Source: Cristatella mucedo
Taxonomy: Eukaryota > Bryozoa > Phylactolaemata > Cristatellidae
Direction of reading: 5' to 3'
NCBI GenBank assembly: GCA_009760855.2
Contig: WPIO01000109.1
Span: 593,001-657,000, forward strand
DNA: 64,000 nucleotides
Shown here: positions 1-12,075 of the stretch, in pieces
Numbering within the stretch: position 1 is the first letter of the stretch
How the letters are laid out: every line of letters begins with the position of its first letter
The notes under the pieces: generated by a model
The model's input: only the letters and a program-made list of their open reading frames with translations
What the model was told of the DNA's origin: nothing
Database searches by the model: none
Translations under genes and position numbers: made by a program

Positions 1-920
1 CTTCTGTTTCTCCGACTTCATTTCAATTTGTTACTGTCAAAATCAGTTTCTTCACTATGTGTGATTTCAACGTTTATTTTGATAACTTATCTGATGACAT
101 GAGTGTTAAATTTCGTGCACTTGCTGGCTAATTTTTTCCTGGAGCTTATTGTGCATGACCAAATTTTAATCGTGGGTCTCACAGTTGAAAACCTTTCTCC
201 GAAAACATTTTGCCGTCATTATCTAACATTGCCTGACTCTGCTCATCTGATCGCATTAGATTCCATTCAGCTTACAGTGTGTGCTCGCTTCTGCACCCAA
301 ATTCATTCGTGAATTGTAAAACCTTGGCATAAATCCAGTCACTTTGCATCGACGCTGTCCTTTCAAGAATGTCTGCTTCGCCTCCGCTCCTCTTACCCCC
401 TTCTGACCTGTCATAGTGGGTAGATCTCTGCATCAGGACACTAGCTGACATATATTACGAGGTTGCTTGCTAAGCTCACCGCGAGCTATCGCCCAGACGA
501 CTCACGGCTAAACACAGAACTTAAACTGGCTAGGGCTACTATGTGCAACTTTGAACAACATACAACAGATTATGAGTGACTGTCTATCGACTGCCATACC
601 AGAATTACTCCAGATTGCACAGATCGATCCAATAAAGCGCCAGTCTAGCTTCTATATGAACATCGCCGAATTCAAAGGACACAATCAGAAAATGGAGATT
701 TCTGCGATTGAACGTCTCCCCAATCGCTCTTATGCTCTTTCCTACACTATATTATTGATTCTCTAGCTTCTTTCTTCGGCAAGATAGACAAAATCGGACG
801 ATCGATCTCGAAGGAAGCATTTTTCAATCTGTACTCCCTCCATTTATAACCATCCCACTAGAATCTCTTTCCTCAATTCCATAAATATCTAATACCTCAA
901 TATCTACATTCAATGAGGTC
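1..920 (+). mobile_element. LINE-A fragment: endonuclease end and pre-RT linker, decayed
   Basis: Degenerate 5' part of an L2-like LINE, cut by the left edge of the window. Near position 58 the reading CDFNVYFDN resembles the GDFN(I/V)H(V/F)D motif of LINE apurinic endonucleases. Around 510-540 a frame reads LNTELKLARAT, and around 763-800 another reads SLASFFGKIDKIGRSIS, the FF-KI-KIR stretch that lies between endonuclease and reverse transcriptase in L2-like elements. The same two blocks recur near 30890 and 31381. Frames are broken by stops and shifts, so it is not functional. The family call rests on motif resemblance. Confidence 0.65.
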
Positions 921-947
921 GTGAGTAACCTTATCCAGAGGTTCATA

Positions 948-1016
948 TAGAATAATAATATGAAAATAATGCATTCGACATAAAGCCCTCAGAGAACTCA
1001 ATGTCTTTCTAGGCAC
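948..1016 (-). mobile_element. LINE-A 3' tail, minus strand
   Basis: AAT repeats are followed by the reverse complement of the LINE-A terminal hairpin (CCCTCAGAGAACTCAATG, then CTTTCTAGGC). Only the terminal ~65 bases of the element are present. Confidence 0.7.
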
Positions 1017-1019
1017 GTT

Positions 1020-1215
1020 AAATTATAAATACTAGCCGATTTAGCAGCCTCTTTTTATACAGCGACAGAAGAGCCTTTATGGCTATCACCACAGCTTGCA
1101 GTGGCAACAAAGTATTGCCCACCACAGGATTCGAACCCACGACCTCAGAACCGAGACACTGAAAGCTGACCATGTGAAGCTTGACCGTGTGCCTCCTCGG
1201 TTAAAAGAGTTTGAT
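1020..1215 (-). mobile_element. SINE1 copy (tRNA-derived)
   Basis: On the minus strand this holds a near-canonical pol III B box inside GTCGTGGGTTCGAATCCTG. A conserved body follows, complementary to the GACAGAAGAGCC and GGCTATCACCAC blocks, and the 3' end is complementary to ATAAATACTAGCC. The same blocks occur at 31128, 35090, 7880 and 54890. The tRNA-like 5' part is diverged here. Confidence 0.75.
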
Positions 1216-1329
1216 TGCTGCTTAGTAATAAATGGATGCAGAACAAAGTGCATAGGCAGACCCACAATGCCCCCCCCCCCAGATATTGGCTCCTTCATAG
1301 CAACCTAAACACGTGCACCAGTGTCAGCC

Positions 1330-1740
1330 CGCTCGTGCCTGCGGGTCCTCTATGGACGAATAATTAGCTCTTTCATTCAATTTTCATTAGAGACCGTTGA
1401 CAACAGAAGTGTTTTTCCCTCCGGTGCTAAACTGTGGAGCTCACTTCCACAATTCTTAGGCAACGCCATCTACTTGGCTGCTACCGCCGTTGGCTCAGCC
1501 TTTACATCCGTCTAGAGCTGCTACTTACTTGCTATTCGCTAACTAGACTGCTCTCCAGACTCAGCTATGTTTCTTAGTTTCTCTTTGTAGCCTGAGATGA
1601 AGTCTCTTGGCTACCGAACGCCTGCCAAAAGCCGGTCAGGCTTTCAATTAGCTACACAGCACATTTCTAAGCAGCATCGAAATAGTCTTTGTTGCTTTGC
1701 GGAGTTACAGACGGAGATGCGTTATATTTGTGACATTCCT
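1330..1740 (+). mobile_element. LINE-B 3' fragment, diverged
   Basis: Matches the 3' end of LINE-B: the AATTAGCT block, the ACAACAGAAG block, the CTGTGGAGCTCACTTCCACA block (encoding LWSSLPQF), then the terminal GGAGTTACAGACGGAGATG. It retains only the end of the ORF and the 3' UTR, with many substitutions. Confidence 0.7.
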
Positions 1741-2540
1741 GTTAATCCCACTCAGCCCTCGAGCATTTCGAATTCTCTACACACCCTTGCTGCATGTACC
1801 GTTGACATCCTACAATGTATGGCAGCGAACATGCTCCAAATAATTGACGAGGCAACCAAGTTACTAATTTTGGTCAAACTAAGTGTACTTGGGAAATTTT
1901 AAATCTAAACTTTCAATATCGGCTCTGAGTGCGTTTGTACTGCAGAATCTGCACGAAATCTAGGTTTACAGTGTCCAACATGATCATTTTCTTTTAAACT
2001 ATCATATCAGCGGAGCAGTCAAATTGCCTATTTCAGGCACATCACTGCAATAAATTTGCTCTTGCTTACACATGAATAGAGCATCTAAATTTTTTCCGAA
2101 GCATTTTTGACATATCGTCGCGATTACAGCAAGTAATACTAATTGTTTGCTGGTCTACGGGCCAATTCAATCAGGCACTTGCAGTCGGTCTAAAACTCTG
2201 CACCTAGGCTTGTCTGCAATAAACTTCGCAGATATCATATCGCAGCGATTCTCACCCACCAGCACTGGCTGCCGGTCAAGCAGCCAAGAGACTTAAAAGT
2301 TGTGGCGTACACTTTTAGGTTCTTCATTCTTTGGCTTCAGCATACCTACCAGATATAATCTGTCAGCAGGTTATGTATGGTGCCACCCTTTTCTGAATTT
2401 TAGCTATATCTCTTCCGAACCTCAACTTATTTAGTGACCGCGCCTTTCGCTCCAATGCACCCAAAGCATGTAACTCACTCACGACTGACGTCAAAAGTTT
2501 CATGACTTAGCGAAACTGTATTTAGCGGCAGTATTCAACT
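1741..2540 (+). mobile_element. LINE-A RT/C-terminal fragment, diverged
   Basis: Decayed copy of the LINE-A reverse-transcriptase thumb and C-terminal region. It starts at a segment like QPSSISNSLHTLAAC and runs through equivalents of the HWLPVKQ block (2260-2285) and the FGDRAF...APKAW block (about 2430-2475). It abuts the LINE-B fragment upstream and an inverted LINE-A fragment downstream. Multiple stops are present. Confidence 0.65.
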
Positions 2541-2549
2541 ATTTCAGTA

Positions 2550-3009
2550 GGAGTTAGCGCATTAAGGACGAATCAAAGGGGCCCACTATATGCTTTCATA
2601 AATAGGGTCACTTCATGGGATGTCGTGACGCAAGTAGGAAGCGAGTTACCGAGTTTGGGAGCGTACGAACTAAATGCACGGTCTCCAAAGGATTTGAGGT
2701 TAATACGAGGTATAGATAAACATTTTTATTCTTAAAAGCGAGTGGTACGATGCTTGGCCTGGTGAGGCAGTAGATCTGATAGATAGGCTGGGGCCAAAGA
2801 ATGAAGGGACCTTAAATCTAGCGAAAATACTTTGAAGTCAATCAGTTGCTTGACTGTTAGCCAGTGCTGGTCGGCGCGAAGTGGCTTGATTCGGCAACTG
2901 TGACACTCACTACAGAGAAGCCTAGGTGTAGAGTTTTGCACCAGCTGTAAGCGACTGATTGAATGGGTAGGCCAGCAAGCAGAGTGACAGAAGTAAAAAC
3001 GGGATGCTT
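2550..3009 (-). mobile_element. LINE-A C-terminal fragment, minus strand
   Basis: The minus strand encodes a 69-residue remnant containing DQHWLTVKQLIDFK, SLHSLAPAYLSDLLPHQAK and HRT, which is the LINE-A C-terminal domain. Together with the plus-strand fragment ending at 2540 it forms a head-to-head LINE-A pair. Confidence 0.75.
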
Positions 3010-3700
3010 AGCAAATTATACTGGCAATTTTTTCTAATATTAAATAAAATTCATACCCATCTTACAAATTTAAAAGACTGTTCATGAAATTGATACCCGG
3101 GCTTAATCAAGCGTTTTTCCAGGATATAGAAAACTTTGAAAGTCATTACTACGGAAACAAAAACGTGACGTGTGAATATCGGGAGTCTTCTAATAAAAGA
3201 AAGTTGGCTTGCATTATAGTTCCATTTTAATAATATTAACCTATTTCCAACTCGTTTTGACGAGTAATTCATGAATAAAATCTCAGTAAATTAGTTCTGA
3301 GTTTCAATCATTTGCCTTTTTTCTTATGTCATTTCAACCATATAAAACGATTTAGCTCGTTTTTTAATTGATTATACGAGTTTTTTCTTCAAGTTGAGCA
3401 CAGTCTTGGTCAGGAACGAAAGGTTGGGTTCTGAAAAAAAAATATATGTTATGATTTTGTATCCATAATAAAGTCTCAAATATGAACTACTACATGCTTT
3501 ATTTACAGAATCTCGAAATTATACGGAAAGAGATTCAGTTATCTGAGGGTGGTATTCAAATGTGTTACTTTAAAAAGAATCTTTACTAGTGGACGAAATT
3601 TAGCTGAGGATTTTACCAACATAATGAGTAGTGCAATGCTCAATTAACCCTCATACAGTTTTCCACATCTTTTACATTCTAAAAATAAAAATAAATGAAT
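3010..3700. other. AT-rich spacer, nothing recognised
   Basis: No coding, RNA or repeat match could be supported. The only sizeable frame (3051-3272, minus) shows no family signature. Confidence 0.5.
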
Positions 3701-3704
3701 AATT

Positions 3705-3845
3705 CATTTGTATTGCGTCCCGAGAGACTTTAATCTCTATTCAGGCGCTTTACATTTGCCTAGGGCTCGAGCCCACGGCCTCAGCCAGGCCTTGGTCAGG
3801 GCGAGCACCTTAAACACTGGACCAAACCAGCTGGCAAAAATGCCA
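3705..3845 (-). mobile_element. SINE2 copy (tRNA-derived)
   Basis: Read on the minus strand it shows a tRNA-like A-box region (TTTGGTCCAGTG), a B box in GTGGGCTCGAGCCC, and a 3' tail related to the LINE-A hairpin (GCGCCTGAATAGAGATTAAAG). It matches the better copy at 55205-55370. Confidence 0.75.
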
Positions 3846-4099
3846 ACTAAGTTTGTTGCAATTCATCTTTCACATAACTCTCATACCTTAAGTTATGAGC
3901 GATCTTGAAGGTATCTAGATCAGCAAAAAATGAAAATATAATTCATCTTTATGGCCCTATAAGAGAATATAACCTTGATCTACGCACTGTTCACGTGTCG
4001 CTTTTCTTAAGCCCGTTACCTTAATATTGATTTAATCTACATTGGTTCTTGTACTGACTTCATCAGTCTCAGTTTAGATAGTTCAATGAATTTTAAAAT

Positions 4100-4930
4100 A
4101 ATAATAATATTAATAATGCACTTAATAAAGCGCCCTCAGAGAACTTAATGTCTTTCTAGGTGCTTTACATTTGCTGCAAAGGGAAATGCAATTGAATGGT
4201 GAGTAATATCATGCTTGATAAACAAACAACATGAATAACATTTTTAGGGATTACATGCACAGGCTCACCTTGCAAATGTGGTAAGTGGCAGCATCTACAG
4301 TGTGAACACGCATAAGCACATGAAGGACGTATCACGGGGACCCACTAACTGCTGTCCTTAATAGGTGTGTTTTAAGTTCTTTTTAAACGTGACTTGACTG
4401 TGGAGCTGATGTGGTCGTCTAAAGGGAGGTAACTTTGGAAATGACATCTAGATTTCGAGCTTATTCATCAGGAGATATGCTGGCATAGCCAATTTTGAGC
4501 TTCAGCCTTTCGAATTTTAAATCATCCTGGGTTCGCCTATAATGAGTAAGTTAGTTTTATCAACGTTTAGTTTTAGAAAATGTTCTGCCATCAATGTGCG
4601 GATGTCATGAATACATGCAGCAAGTGAGTTGAGAGAATTGCATGTGCTCAAAGGCTGGGAGGGACCAGAGGGAAGGTTCAATTGAGTGTCATCCGCATAG
4701 AAGTGAAAGCCTAGATTGTGCTCTGCAATCATCTCAGCAAGAGGGAGACTAGAAACCGTGACAAGAATCGGACCTAGCACTGAGCCCTGACGTACCCCAT
4801 ATTTCAGAGATACCACGGATGATCTTTGTCTATTCACGTCAATACTGTGGAGTCTGCCACTAAGATAAGACCTGAACCATTGCAGAGCAGTGCCAGTGAG
4901 GCCCAGGCGAGATGAGAGGCGCTCTAGAAG
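4100..4930 (-). mobile_element. LINE-A copy with internal deletion, minus strand
   Basis: Starts with AAT repeats and the reverse complement of the terminal hairpin, then 3' UTR, then jumps near 4385-4410 from the C-terminal end of the ORF to the region after the RT palm, so about 400 bases are missing. A 106-residue frame (4517-4837, minus) retains YGVRQGSVLGPILVTV and the catalytic HFYADDTQL motif. The 5' end is truncated around 4930. Confidence 0.85.
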
Positions 4931-5700
4931 AACTTTGTGAGAACTCTGTGAAACGTACTTGAAATGAACTCCGTGAAATGAACTTAAAAGAACTCTGTGA
5001 AAATAAGCTCGGCATGTTAGCTCACATGCATTGTAAACGGTAAGGAAACGTGGGAACTAGGAGTATTATATTTATTGACATGAAAGTTGGTAATATTAAT
5101 TCCCTCGAGAAAGTTTGTGCAAGAACAAAGTTTTTTCACGTGAAATTTATCTGTCAATACGTAATGGCCTAACTGCACTATACCATATATTTGCATCATT
5201 TTCTTGTTATTGGAACAAACCACTAGTATTGGGGAGACGCCATCAGCTGGATATAGAGAAAGAGAATCTAGGACAAAATTTTTTAAGGTGAATCTAGTAA
5301 ATAGGCAAATCTTTATTTGCTTATTCATGGGAACGTTAGAGAGCCAAGTTGCTTGCGAGCCAGAAAGAAGCCTTCATATCAGTTTTGCTGTAGCGTTTTA
5401 CCTTGCACTTTTTTAAGAATTAAATCTCACCTGACAGATAATTGATAGATCCGGAAACAATATTTTATTTCTGGAATGAATTATCGGTTAAAGTCAAGCG
5501 ATCAATTCAATGACTGTATTATTCTTTCTGCCATGTTGTGAAGGTAGTAAATGCAAGTGAAAACCAAAAATTTAGTTTAAGTATACAAATTGCGAAATGA
5601 ACTAGTAACGATCATTAATTTCACAACTTGGGCATGCAAATAAGCCACGAAGAATTTAGTCTCTGATTTTTTATAATCAAATTCCGGTGTATCAAAAAGC
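4931..5700. other. Spacer, nothing recognised
   Basis: AT-rich sequence with no supportable gene. Two overlapping chance frames near 5017-5416 show no domain signature. Confidence 0.45.
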
Positions 5701-5704
5701 ATAT

Positions 5705-5860
5705 GATTGAGTCTAGCTTTAACAGCCTGCCCCTACAGTTAGTGCTCATGAGGTGCTGAGCTTGCTGTTAAAGACCCTGATTTCGGGTTCGTGTCCTGCA
5801 GTAGGCGATCCTGTAGAGTCCAATGCAAGCAGTCGTGGTAATCGTCATGGCTATTGTGCA
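5705..5860 (+). mobile_element. SINE1-like fragment
   Basis: Contains a degenerate B box (CGGGTTCGTGTCCTGCAGT) followed by relatives of the SINE1 body: GGCGATCCTG, GCAAGCAGTCGTGG and CATGGCTATTGTG. It is strongly diverged. Confidence 0.5.
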
Positions 5861-6144
5861 GCTATATAATGGATAATGAATGATAATGGTCAATCAGCAA
5901 GCCTATAGAATTTAATTTTAAAAGTTTCATAATGAGTTATTACCACAATATTCAGTAAGTATGTGCAGGTCTCGGATAAGAGAATACAGTTCATCTGACA
6001 GTCTTGAAAGATGCAAAGCTCTATAACCAGAGGATTTGCGTTGTAACATAGTCCTGATGCTCTGTTAGTTTATGAACATGTGAAGTAGCATCATTAATGG
6101 TATTCGTCTACTTGCAGATGAAACTTTATCTGAAATCCTACTGC

Positions 6145-7290
6145 TTAATAATAATGGTAGTAATTCATTTTACATAGTTCCCTCAGAGAACTCGATCTCT
6201 TTCTAGGTACTTTACATTTACTTCGAAAAGCGCACGAACCAGTGGTTAGTGGTAACATGCTCAATGAAGAACAAGCATGACATGGCTAAAGGTGAAGTGC
6301 ATAGGATCGGCATGCGTAAATGGCTAGTGGCAGCATGCACAGTGTCGGCGCACGCAAGCACATAAAGGACAAATCACACGGACCAAAACAGTTCTGTGAC
6401 AAATGCATGCTTTGTTAGCTTCTTTTCAAATGTGGTCAAGTCGGCTACGTCATGATGCAAGTCAAAAGTGACTTCCGGGCTTTGGGAGCGTGCAAACTTA
6501 GAGCCCATCTCAAAAACAGATTTCAGGCTCGTACCAGGTAAAGGTAACCTATTAGATTCAGAATCAGGCGATACAATGCTTAGCCTAGGTGGAGTAGATC
6601 TGACAATTAGGCTGAAGCCACAGAATGAAGGGACCTAAAAGTGAGTGATACAATCTTGAAGTATGTGAGTTGCTTGACTGGAAGCCAGTGCAGGCCAGCA
6701 AAAAGTGCTGTGATGTTTCAGCTGCGAAGCTCATGACAGACAATCTTAGCTTTAAAGTTTTTCACCGGCTGTTGGTGTCTGATTGCACAGGCCAGTAGAT
6801 CGGCAAGCAGAGAGTCAAGTCAAGATAGGATTTCACAAATGCATGGACTAATATATACGTGGTATCATTGTCTAAAGAAGCTCAAATTTTAGCAACATTA
6901 TGTAGCTGAAAGTAGGCAGACTTGATTGCCGAGCTGATGTGGTTGTCTAACGAAAGGTCACTTCGGATTATGACGCCTAGATTTCGTGCAGATTTAATAG
7001 AAGATACACTGGGAGAGCCGATTTTGAGCGTTAGCCTTTCCAGTTTCTGAATCACATTTGGTTTGCCCATAGCTAGTAAGTTAGCTTTTTCATCATTCAA
7101 TTTAGTAAAGTTTGCCACCATCCATGAGCAGATCCATCAATACATGAAGCAAAAGAGAGAATTCGACGTGCTGGATGACTGAGATGGGTCAAAAAGCAAA
7201 GGTACGGCTGAGTGGCCGCAGCATAAAAGTGAAAGCCTATATTGTGCATCGAAACAACACCAGCAATAGGAAGAGTATTATTAACCTTGA
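6145..7290 (-). mobile_element. LINE-A copy, minus strand, RT palm to 3' end
   Basis: Begins with degenerate AAT repeats and the complementary terminal hairpin near 6150-6215 and continues as antisense LINE-A to about 7290. Minus-strand frames retain MVANFTKLNDEKANLL with SARNLGVIIRSDLSLD (6882-7121) and IGFHFYAAATQPYL (7097-7381). In the latter the catalytic YADD has become YAAA, so this copy is catalytically dead as well as frame-broken. Confidence 0.8.
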
Positions 7291-7620
7291 AAGTTGTTGG
7301 TGGTTCGTTGGGATTCGTCATTCCACGGCAGTGCACGTGCCTGCTTACACTATGCCTGCTGCTTGCGGGTGTTACCACCAAACATTTAGTAATGTCGTCT
7401 GTGCAACATCTGTTAAGTGCCTAGAGAGAGATTCAATTCTTTGAGGGGGCTTTTTAAATGTATTATCATAATTATTAAAACATATATATATTGATCAAAG
7501 TTCTAATAAAGCATACGTGCAGTGCCTAGAGAGAGATTAAGTTTTTTAGGGCGACTTACAAATTTATCATTAATAATAGTACTATCATTATTTAATTGAT
7601 ATTATTTATTATTATATAAT
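7291..7620 (+). mobile_element. LINE-A 3' UTR with two successive hairpin tails
   Basis: A plus-strand LINE-A 3' UTR (GATTCGTCATTCCACG near 7314) leads into a terminal hairpin near 7420-7450. About 80 bases later a second hairpin tail follows (CCTAGAGAGAGATTAAG near 7524) with ATT-like repeats. The doubled tail suggests local duplication or two stacked insertions. Confidence 0.6.
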
Positions 7621-7879
7621 ATGGTTATTATGGGGCCAACTGCTGTCAAGTAGGCCCATGGCCTAGTTTCCAGGTCGTAAGTTATCAAAATTTCTCGGTT
7701 ACCCAAACAATCATAAATTACATTGCTCATACCTGACCTTATTGCGAGTGTTTCACAAAGTGTTTGTCATTTCAAAGTCAACGGCCAAGCTAACAGTTCA
7801 TTATAGCAGAGCATGTCAGTCCGAAGAATAAACTCTTCGTATATCAAATTATCCTGCATTGTCCTTCAAGAAGTTCAGG

Positions 7880-8055
7880 TCAAGGACCATGCTAGCCCAG
7901 GAGCTATGGCGCTATTTCTTCACAACCGAGGTCGTGGGTTGAAATCGTGCTGTGGGCATCGATCCTTTATTACTAGGCTGTGCTGATAGCCGTCAAGTTC
8001 TCTCCACCGTTATGATTCAAATGACTCTGTTAAATCAGGTATTTTATAATCACTA
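7880..8055 (+). mobile_element. SINE1 copy, diverged
   Basis: Contains ACCGAGGTCGTGGGTTGAAA, a B box with one change, then GTGGGCATCGATCCTTTAT and GATAGCCGTCAAG, matching the SINE1 body in plus orientation. Confidence 0.6.
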
Positions 8056-8059
8056 TTAT

Positions 8060-9600
8060 TAGTATATTAAAGTATGTGGAATCGAAAGCTTCTGTTGCGG
8101 ATACTAACTGGCGAATTTATTATGATTATAATAAGTCACAGACCTTTGAGAGTCCATCGTTGATGAAACCGGGCTGAGCCGGCAAGCGAAAGCATCGATT
8201 GCATGAAGCTACTACGCTCTTGGTTTGAACTTGAAGCGACTTTGGCTGAATCGGGTACCGCTATTTTTACGAGCCTTCCCCGGATGATGAATCAGAGCCG
8301 ATGCTGATTCGCCAGCTCAGGGGCGAATTCCGGTAGAAAAAAAAACGATGTGGCATGTTTAACATGTTTAGCCTGTAAGAGCTCTAAGGCAGCACGTGGC
8401 TCGCTGGCAGCTCACCAGAATGCGATTTTGATTGGCTGCCGAGAGCTATCTGCTGCAGAAATAAACAGGTAGATAAACGATACACCTGTTCTGGTATGGT
8501 ATGATGTCTAGTTTTTACACGTTTGAAAGAGCACTTCGATAAATGGCCTCCCAAGTTAAGCAAATTCACTCGCATCAAAAGGTTAGTCCGGAAACCAGAG
8601 CCGCGTGCCTATTTTAAGGAGAGAAAACTAAGAATTCGGCCAGCTGCACATGCAAGCAACCGAAAGCCCAAGGATCGGCTCACGAGCGTTCTGTGGAGCA
8701 AAATTTAAAAGGAAAGACAACCGCGATGGCAAGGTTGGTTTTCGGGTTTAGGTTTTACGAGTTAGGGTTTAGTGTCGAGATTTTACAGAAAAAACTTGAA
8801 ACTAGAAAGATAGAAAGATAGATCAAAACTCAAGCACAAACGACTTAGCATTACTTAGGTACAGACCGCTGAAAAGCCAGAGGCACCCTATTTTTGCAAT
8901 AAAGGGCTATGCGTCGGCACCCAAATAATCACCGGAAGTGAGCGGCCGACCAGTGGCAAACGTGCAATCGTCGCCCGACTGCATTGCTTTTCTGAGTGTG
9001 CTAAGAAAGCCGAGGCTTCGGGCTGTCCATGTGCTAATGAATTGCAGTCATAATAACCGCTTCTGAGCCTTCGTATTACAAATGCAGGATTACAGAAAGC
9101 TTGTCACAGCTTTTTTGCTACTGCACCCTCTAGTAGCGTCAGTGTGCATCGAGCGATCTCCTTCTGAAATCACGACGCTTTCAAATCCAAAGAGGAACAA
9201 TTGATGAATGCTTCAGCAATGCTTCTAAATCTAATGAAAACGAATAGCTGCCAATAAATTAAGATCATGGTGATGGTGCAATATGATTAGGGATCAGCCT
9301 TTTGTGTGTGCAGTAACGAAATATTTGGCTACTTCGCTCCTTTAAGAAGGCGTCCGTTAAGTATTCTACATATTTTGTGATGCCGTGAGAGAGACAGCAT
9401 CTGGCTCAGAGGTACATTGTTCTGCTAATGAACTCATTTGTTAAAGCAGGAAAAGGTGAATGGTGTGTGCTGACCTAAACTTGGTCTTTACAAACCCTCA
9501 AGCTCAAGACATCGTGTGACTTACGTAAAGTCCGGCGTTTACCGGGATTTTGAAAACCGCAGACCGAATAGAATCGCGGGCGAAAGCGTGAACGGGACAT
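8060..9600. other. Unique-looking spacer, nothing recognised
   Basis: No gene, RNA or repeat family could be supported. The small frames at 8384-8708 overlap on both strands and lack domain features. A short GGTTTAGG/TTAGGGTTT stretch near 8745-8772 is only loosely telomere-like and is not tandem. Confidence 0.45.
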
Positions 9601-9664
9601 GCGTGTACACACCTGCGTGTACACACCTGCGTGTACACACCTTCGTGTACACACCTGCGTGTAC
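9601..9664. repeat. 14-bp minisatellite with palindromic core
   Basis: About 4.5 tandem copies of a 14-bp unit (GCGTGTACACACCT) with one C-to-T change in the unit near 9642. Each unit contains the palindrome GTGTACAC. Confidence 0.9.
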
Positions 9665-10860
9665 CGTTGCTGTAGTGCTCAAGTCGCTAGTCGTACTCCA
9701 ATGCTAGGGCCGCAACAAGTATTTGTCGCATGTCGGCAACGTCGAAATCTCTACAGTACCAACTACAGAAGTCATGAGGAGTCGTCGAAGTGACAGTGAC
9801 TAGTTTGCAGTGGCACCTCTGTCCATGCCATACTTTCAAGAACTAAAACTTCATGATGCTAAACATGGCCTAACACAGAACTGTACTGGCCAACTGTACA
9901 CCTTAGTTTATATGGTCATCTAACAAAATGTCATTGTTGAACAGTTTATTTAATAATATTTTCACCCGGTGTCAATTCAGATTGCCTGGCCAAGCATATT
10001 TAAAGGTTAAAAATCTTCTCTTCAGCTAGCTCGTGCGGTGTTTTATTTTCTCCCGCAACTGTAGTAACGAAATATGTTTCTAAACTTTAGCCACCCGCAG
10101 CTGGAAAAAAATGTTATAGGAAAAACTGCAACAACTATGTGGCACTCCTACGGCCGTCACCAGCATGTTCTGAACGAGAGTCCTCTTTGGAAAATGAGGG
10201 CACATGAGGCAGAACTTGTCCTTGCCGAGGCTGATGGCGATGTGCTGGCTTCGGTAAGCATGGTCACTGGAATCGTGATTGCGGAGGCACTCCAATCTAT
10301 GCAATCATGCCCACGGTAGCAGGATTGATGAATTGAATTACTGAATTAATGAAGAAGGCCCGTGCCCTATTGCAATATGATAAATCGCTGCTGAGTAAAG
10401 AGGCAAAGGAAATAATTTCCCGCTTTTGACTAGAGTGACTTTTCCAGCACACTTATAGTTTTGGGTTTTGGTCCGGATATATGAGCACGCTATGACTTCT
10501 GACGTACGGGCTATATTGCAGCAGTCGCTCCGTGCCACTGACGCCATCGATATGGCGTCGCGGCATAACTTGTGACGAACGAGCTACAGTAGCGAAAATA
10601 GTTGACATAAATCAAAAGTAGGTTACTGAGTCAAATATAGCAGTATTTAAATAAATTTGTGTTATGTCGCCTAGGGCTCGAAAACATTGCTCTTCAACAA
10701 CCTCTCTCCGCTCGGTTGCTTCATCACTCATTTCTAGACCCTTTCAACATAACATTCATTTACATACTACTAAGCAGTAAGTAGTAAGCAGTTTTAGAAA
10801 AGCTAATGAAGTAAGAAAAGCAGTTTAATAATTTATGTTCTTCTACTTTTGGATATTATC
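9665..10860. other. Spacer, nothing recognised
   Basis: Frames at 10074-10319 (+) and 10080-10304 (-) overlap each other and show no family signature. No repeat family was recognised. Confidence 0.4.
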
Positions 10861-12075
10861 GTTGTGTTATATGATATTAATATTGTATAGAGAATGGAAA
10901 AACCGCAGATCAGTTTGACCTTTCCCTGTCCAAAAGAAATGTAACGCTTACCAATTTATTAGGTAAATTCACTTTGATATTTCAACTGAAGTCATGGACG
11001 TAATAGTCAGTACCACAGGTGGTTACGGTAAATATATGAATGCAAGAGATGAAGAAGCTTTCAGACACTATGTTTGAATATAACCTCGGATCATTCATCG
11101 AATTACAAGCGTATTAAATGAAAAGATTACTATAGTATGCAATGGAAGTAATGATTATGCCAGACACAATTGTAAAAAAATCTAAATCGAGGTGATACAA
11201 GAACTTTCTATTTAAGAAACCGAAAAACGTATTTTCTATTATTCTTCTAATAATAATAATCTCAATTCAAAATCAAAATTCGTTAGGGATTCTCTTCTTT
11301 AGCTTAATAATTATTGAGCAAAGTTTGATTATATCACTTTCTAAATGTTAAAAAAGCTTAAAGAAGTAGATCATATGTATCGAAGGTCTGCAAATGATTG
11401 GAAGGTTATATTTTATTCTTTACTCCTCAAGAAACGGATAGGTACAAAAAAGAATACAAAACATTACATGAAATTTACTGTGCTTTAGTGATTAGGAATA
11501 GAAATACTTGCTGGAAAATTGTTGAAGATATGAAACTTAAAGTGAGAAAAGAAAAGCTAGAACATTTAATGCGTTTTTTAAGGAATTGGGATAAGAAAAA
11601 GGATTTAAAGCTGCAGAATATTTACGCAACCAATTACTAGAACAAGATGATGATGATTATGAATTATAATTTTTAGTTTTATATAAAATGTCTGACCTCC
11701 GGAAAAAGAATGCCAACCAAGGATATGAAGTAGTTGTGCAGTTCAACACTAAAGTCAGATTTTGTCTACCAAAGCTAACAAAGGTAAGATATACTTTAAA
11801 ATTTATTAGCATAGTAATAGTTTAAGGAGTAATAACTGATATTACATATATACTTTTTGTTCCTGATCTATCTCATGTAATTCCAATTTTTGCACCAGTA
11901 TCTACAATTTTATTAACAGTTGATGATGTCCCTGCTGAAATCAAGAAACGTAAAAGATCAACTCTAGAATCAAATTTAAAGTTTACTTTAAAGATCACAC
12001 ATGCATTGCCAATTGAAATAATAACAAAAGAAGAGTTTGAAGATATTATGAAAGATTCCTATGAGATATAAGGTT
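10860..12075 (+). pseudogene. AT-rich block with broken plus-strand ORFs of unknown origin
   Basis: Composition and codon use differ from the surroundings: very A/T-rich with Lys/Glu/Asp/Ile-rich frames. One frame (11398-11640) is lysine-rich; near its end an alternative frame reads into an acidic end (LLEQDDDDYEL, stop near 11669), suggesting a frameshift. A second frame starts at ATG 11688, meets an in-frame TAA at 11823 and then stays open to 12071, ending in KEEFEDIMKDSYEI. The product is not recognised. The block runs tail-to-tail into the minus-strand integrase-like remnant at 12060-12420, so both may belong to one decayed DNA element, possibly Polinton-like. It could equally be a decayed host gene. 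Confidence 0.4.

Noticed and set aside
8745-8772. Telomere-like TTAGGG/TTTAGG motif
   Set aside because: Single scattered motifs, not tandem; no interstitial telomere array.
9601-9664. CRISPR-like array
   Set aside because: Units are contiguous with no spacers, and the DNA is eukaryotic; it is a minisatellite.
10074-10319. 81-codon frame as a gene
   Set aside because: A similar-length frame lies on the opposite strand, there is no recognised motif, and there are no clear splice-linked partners.
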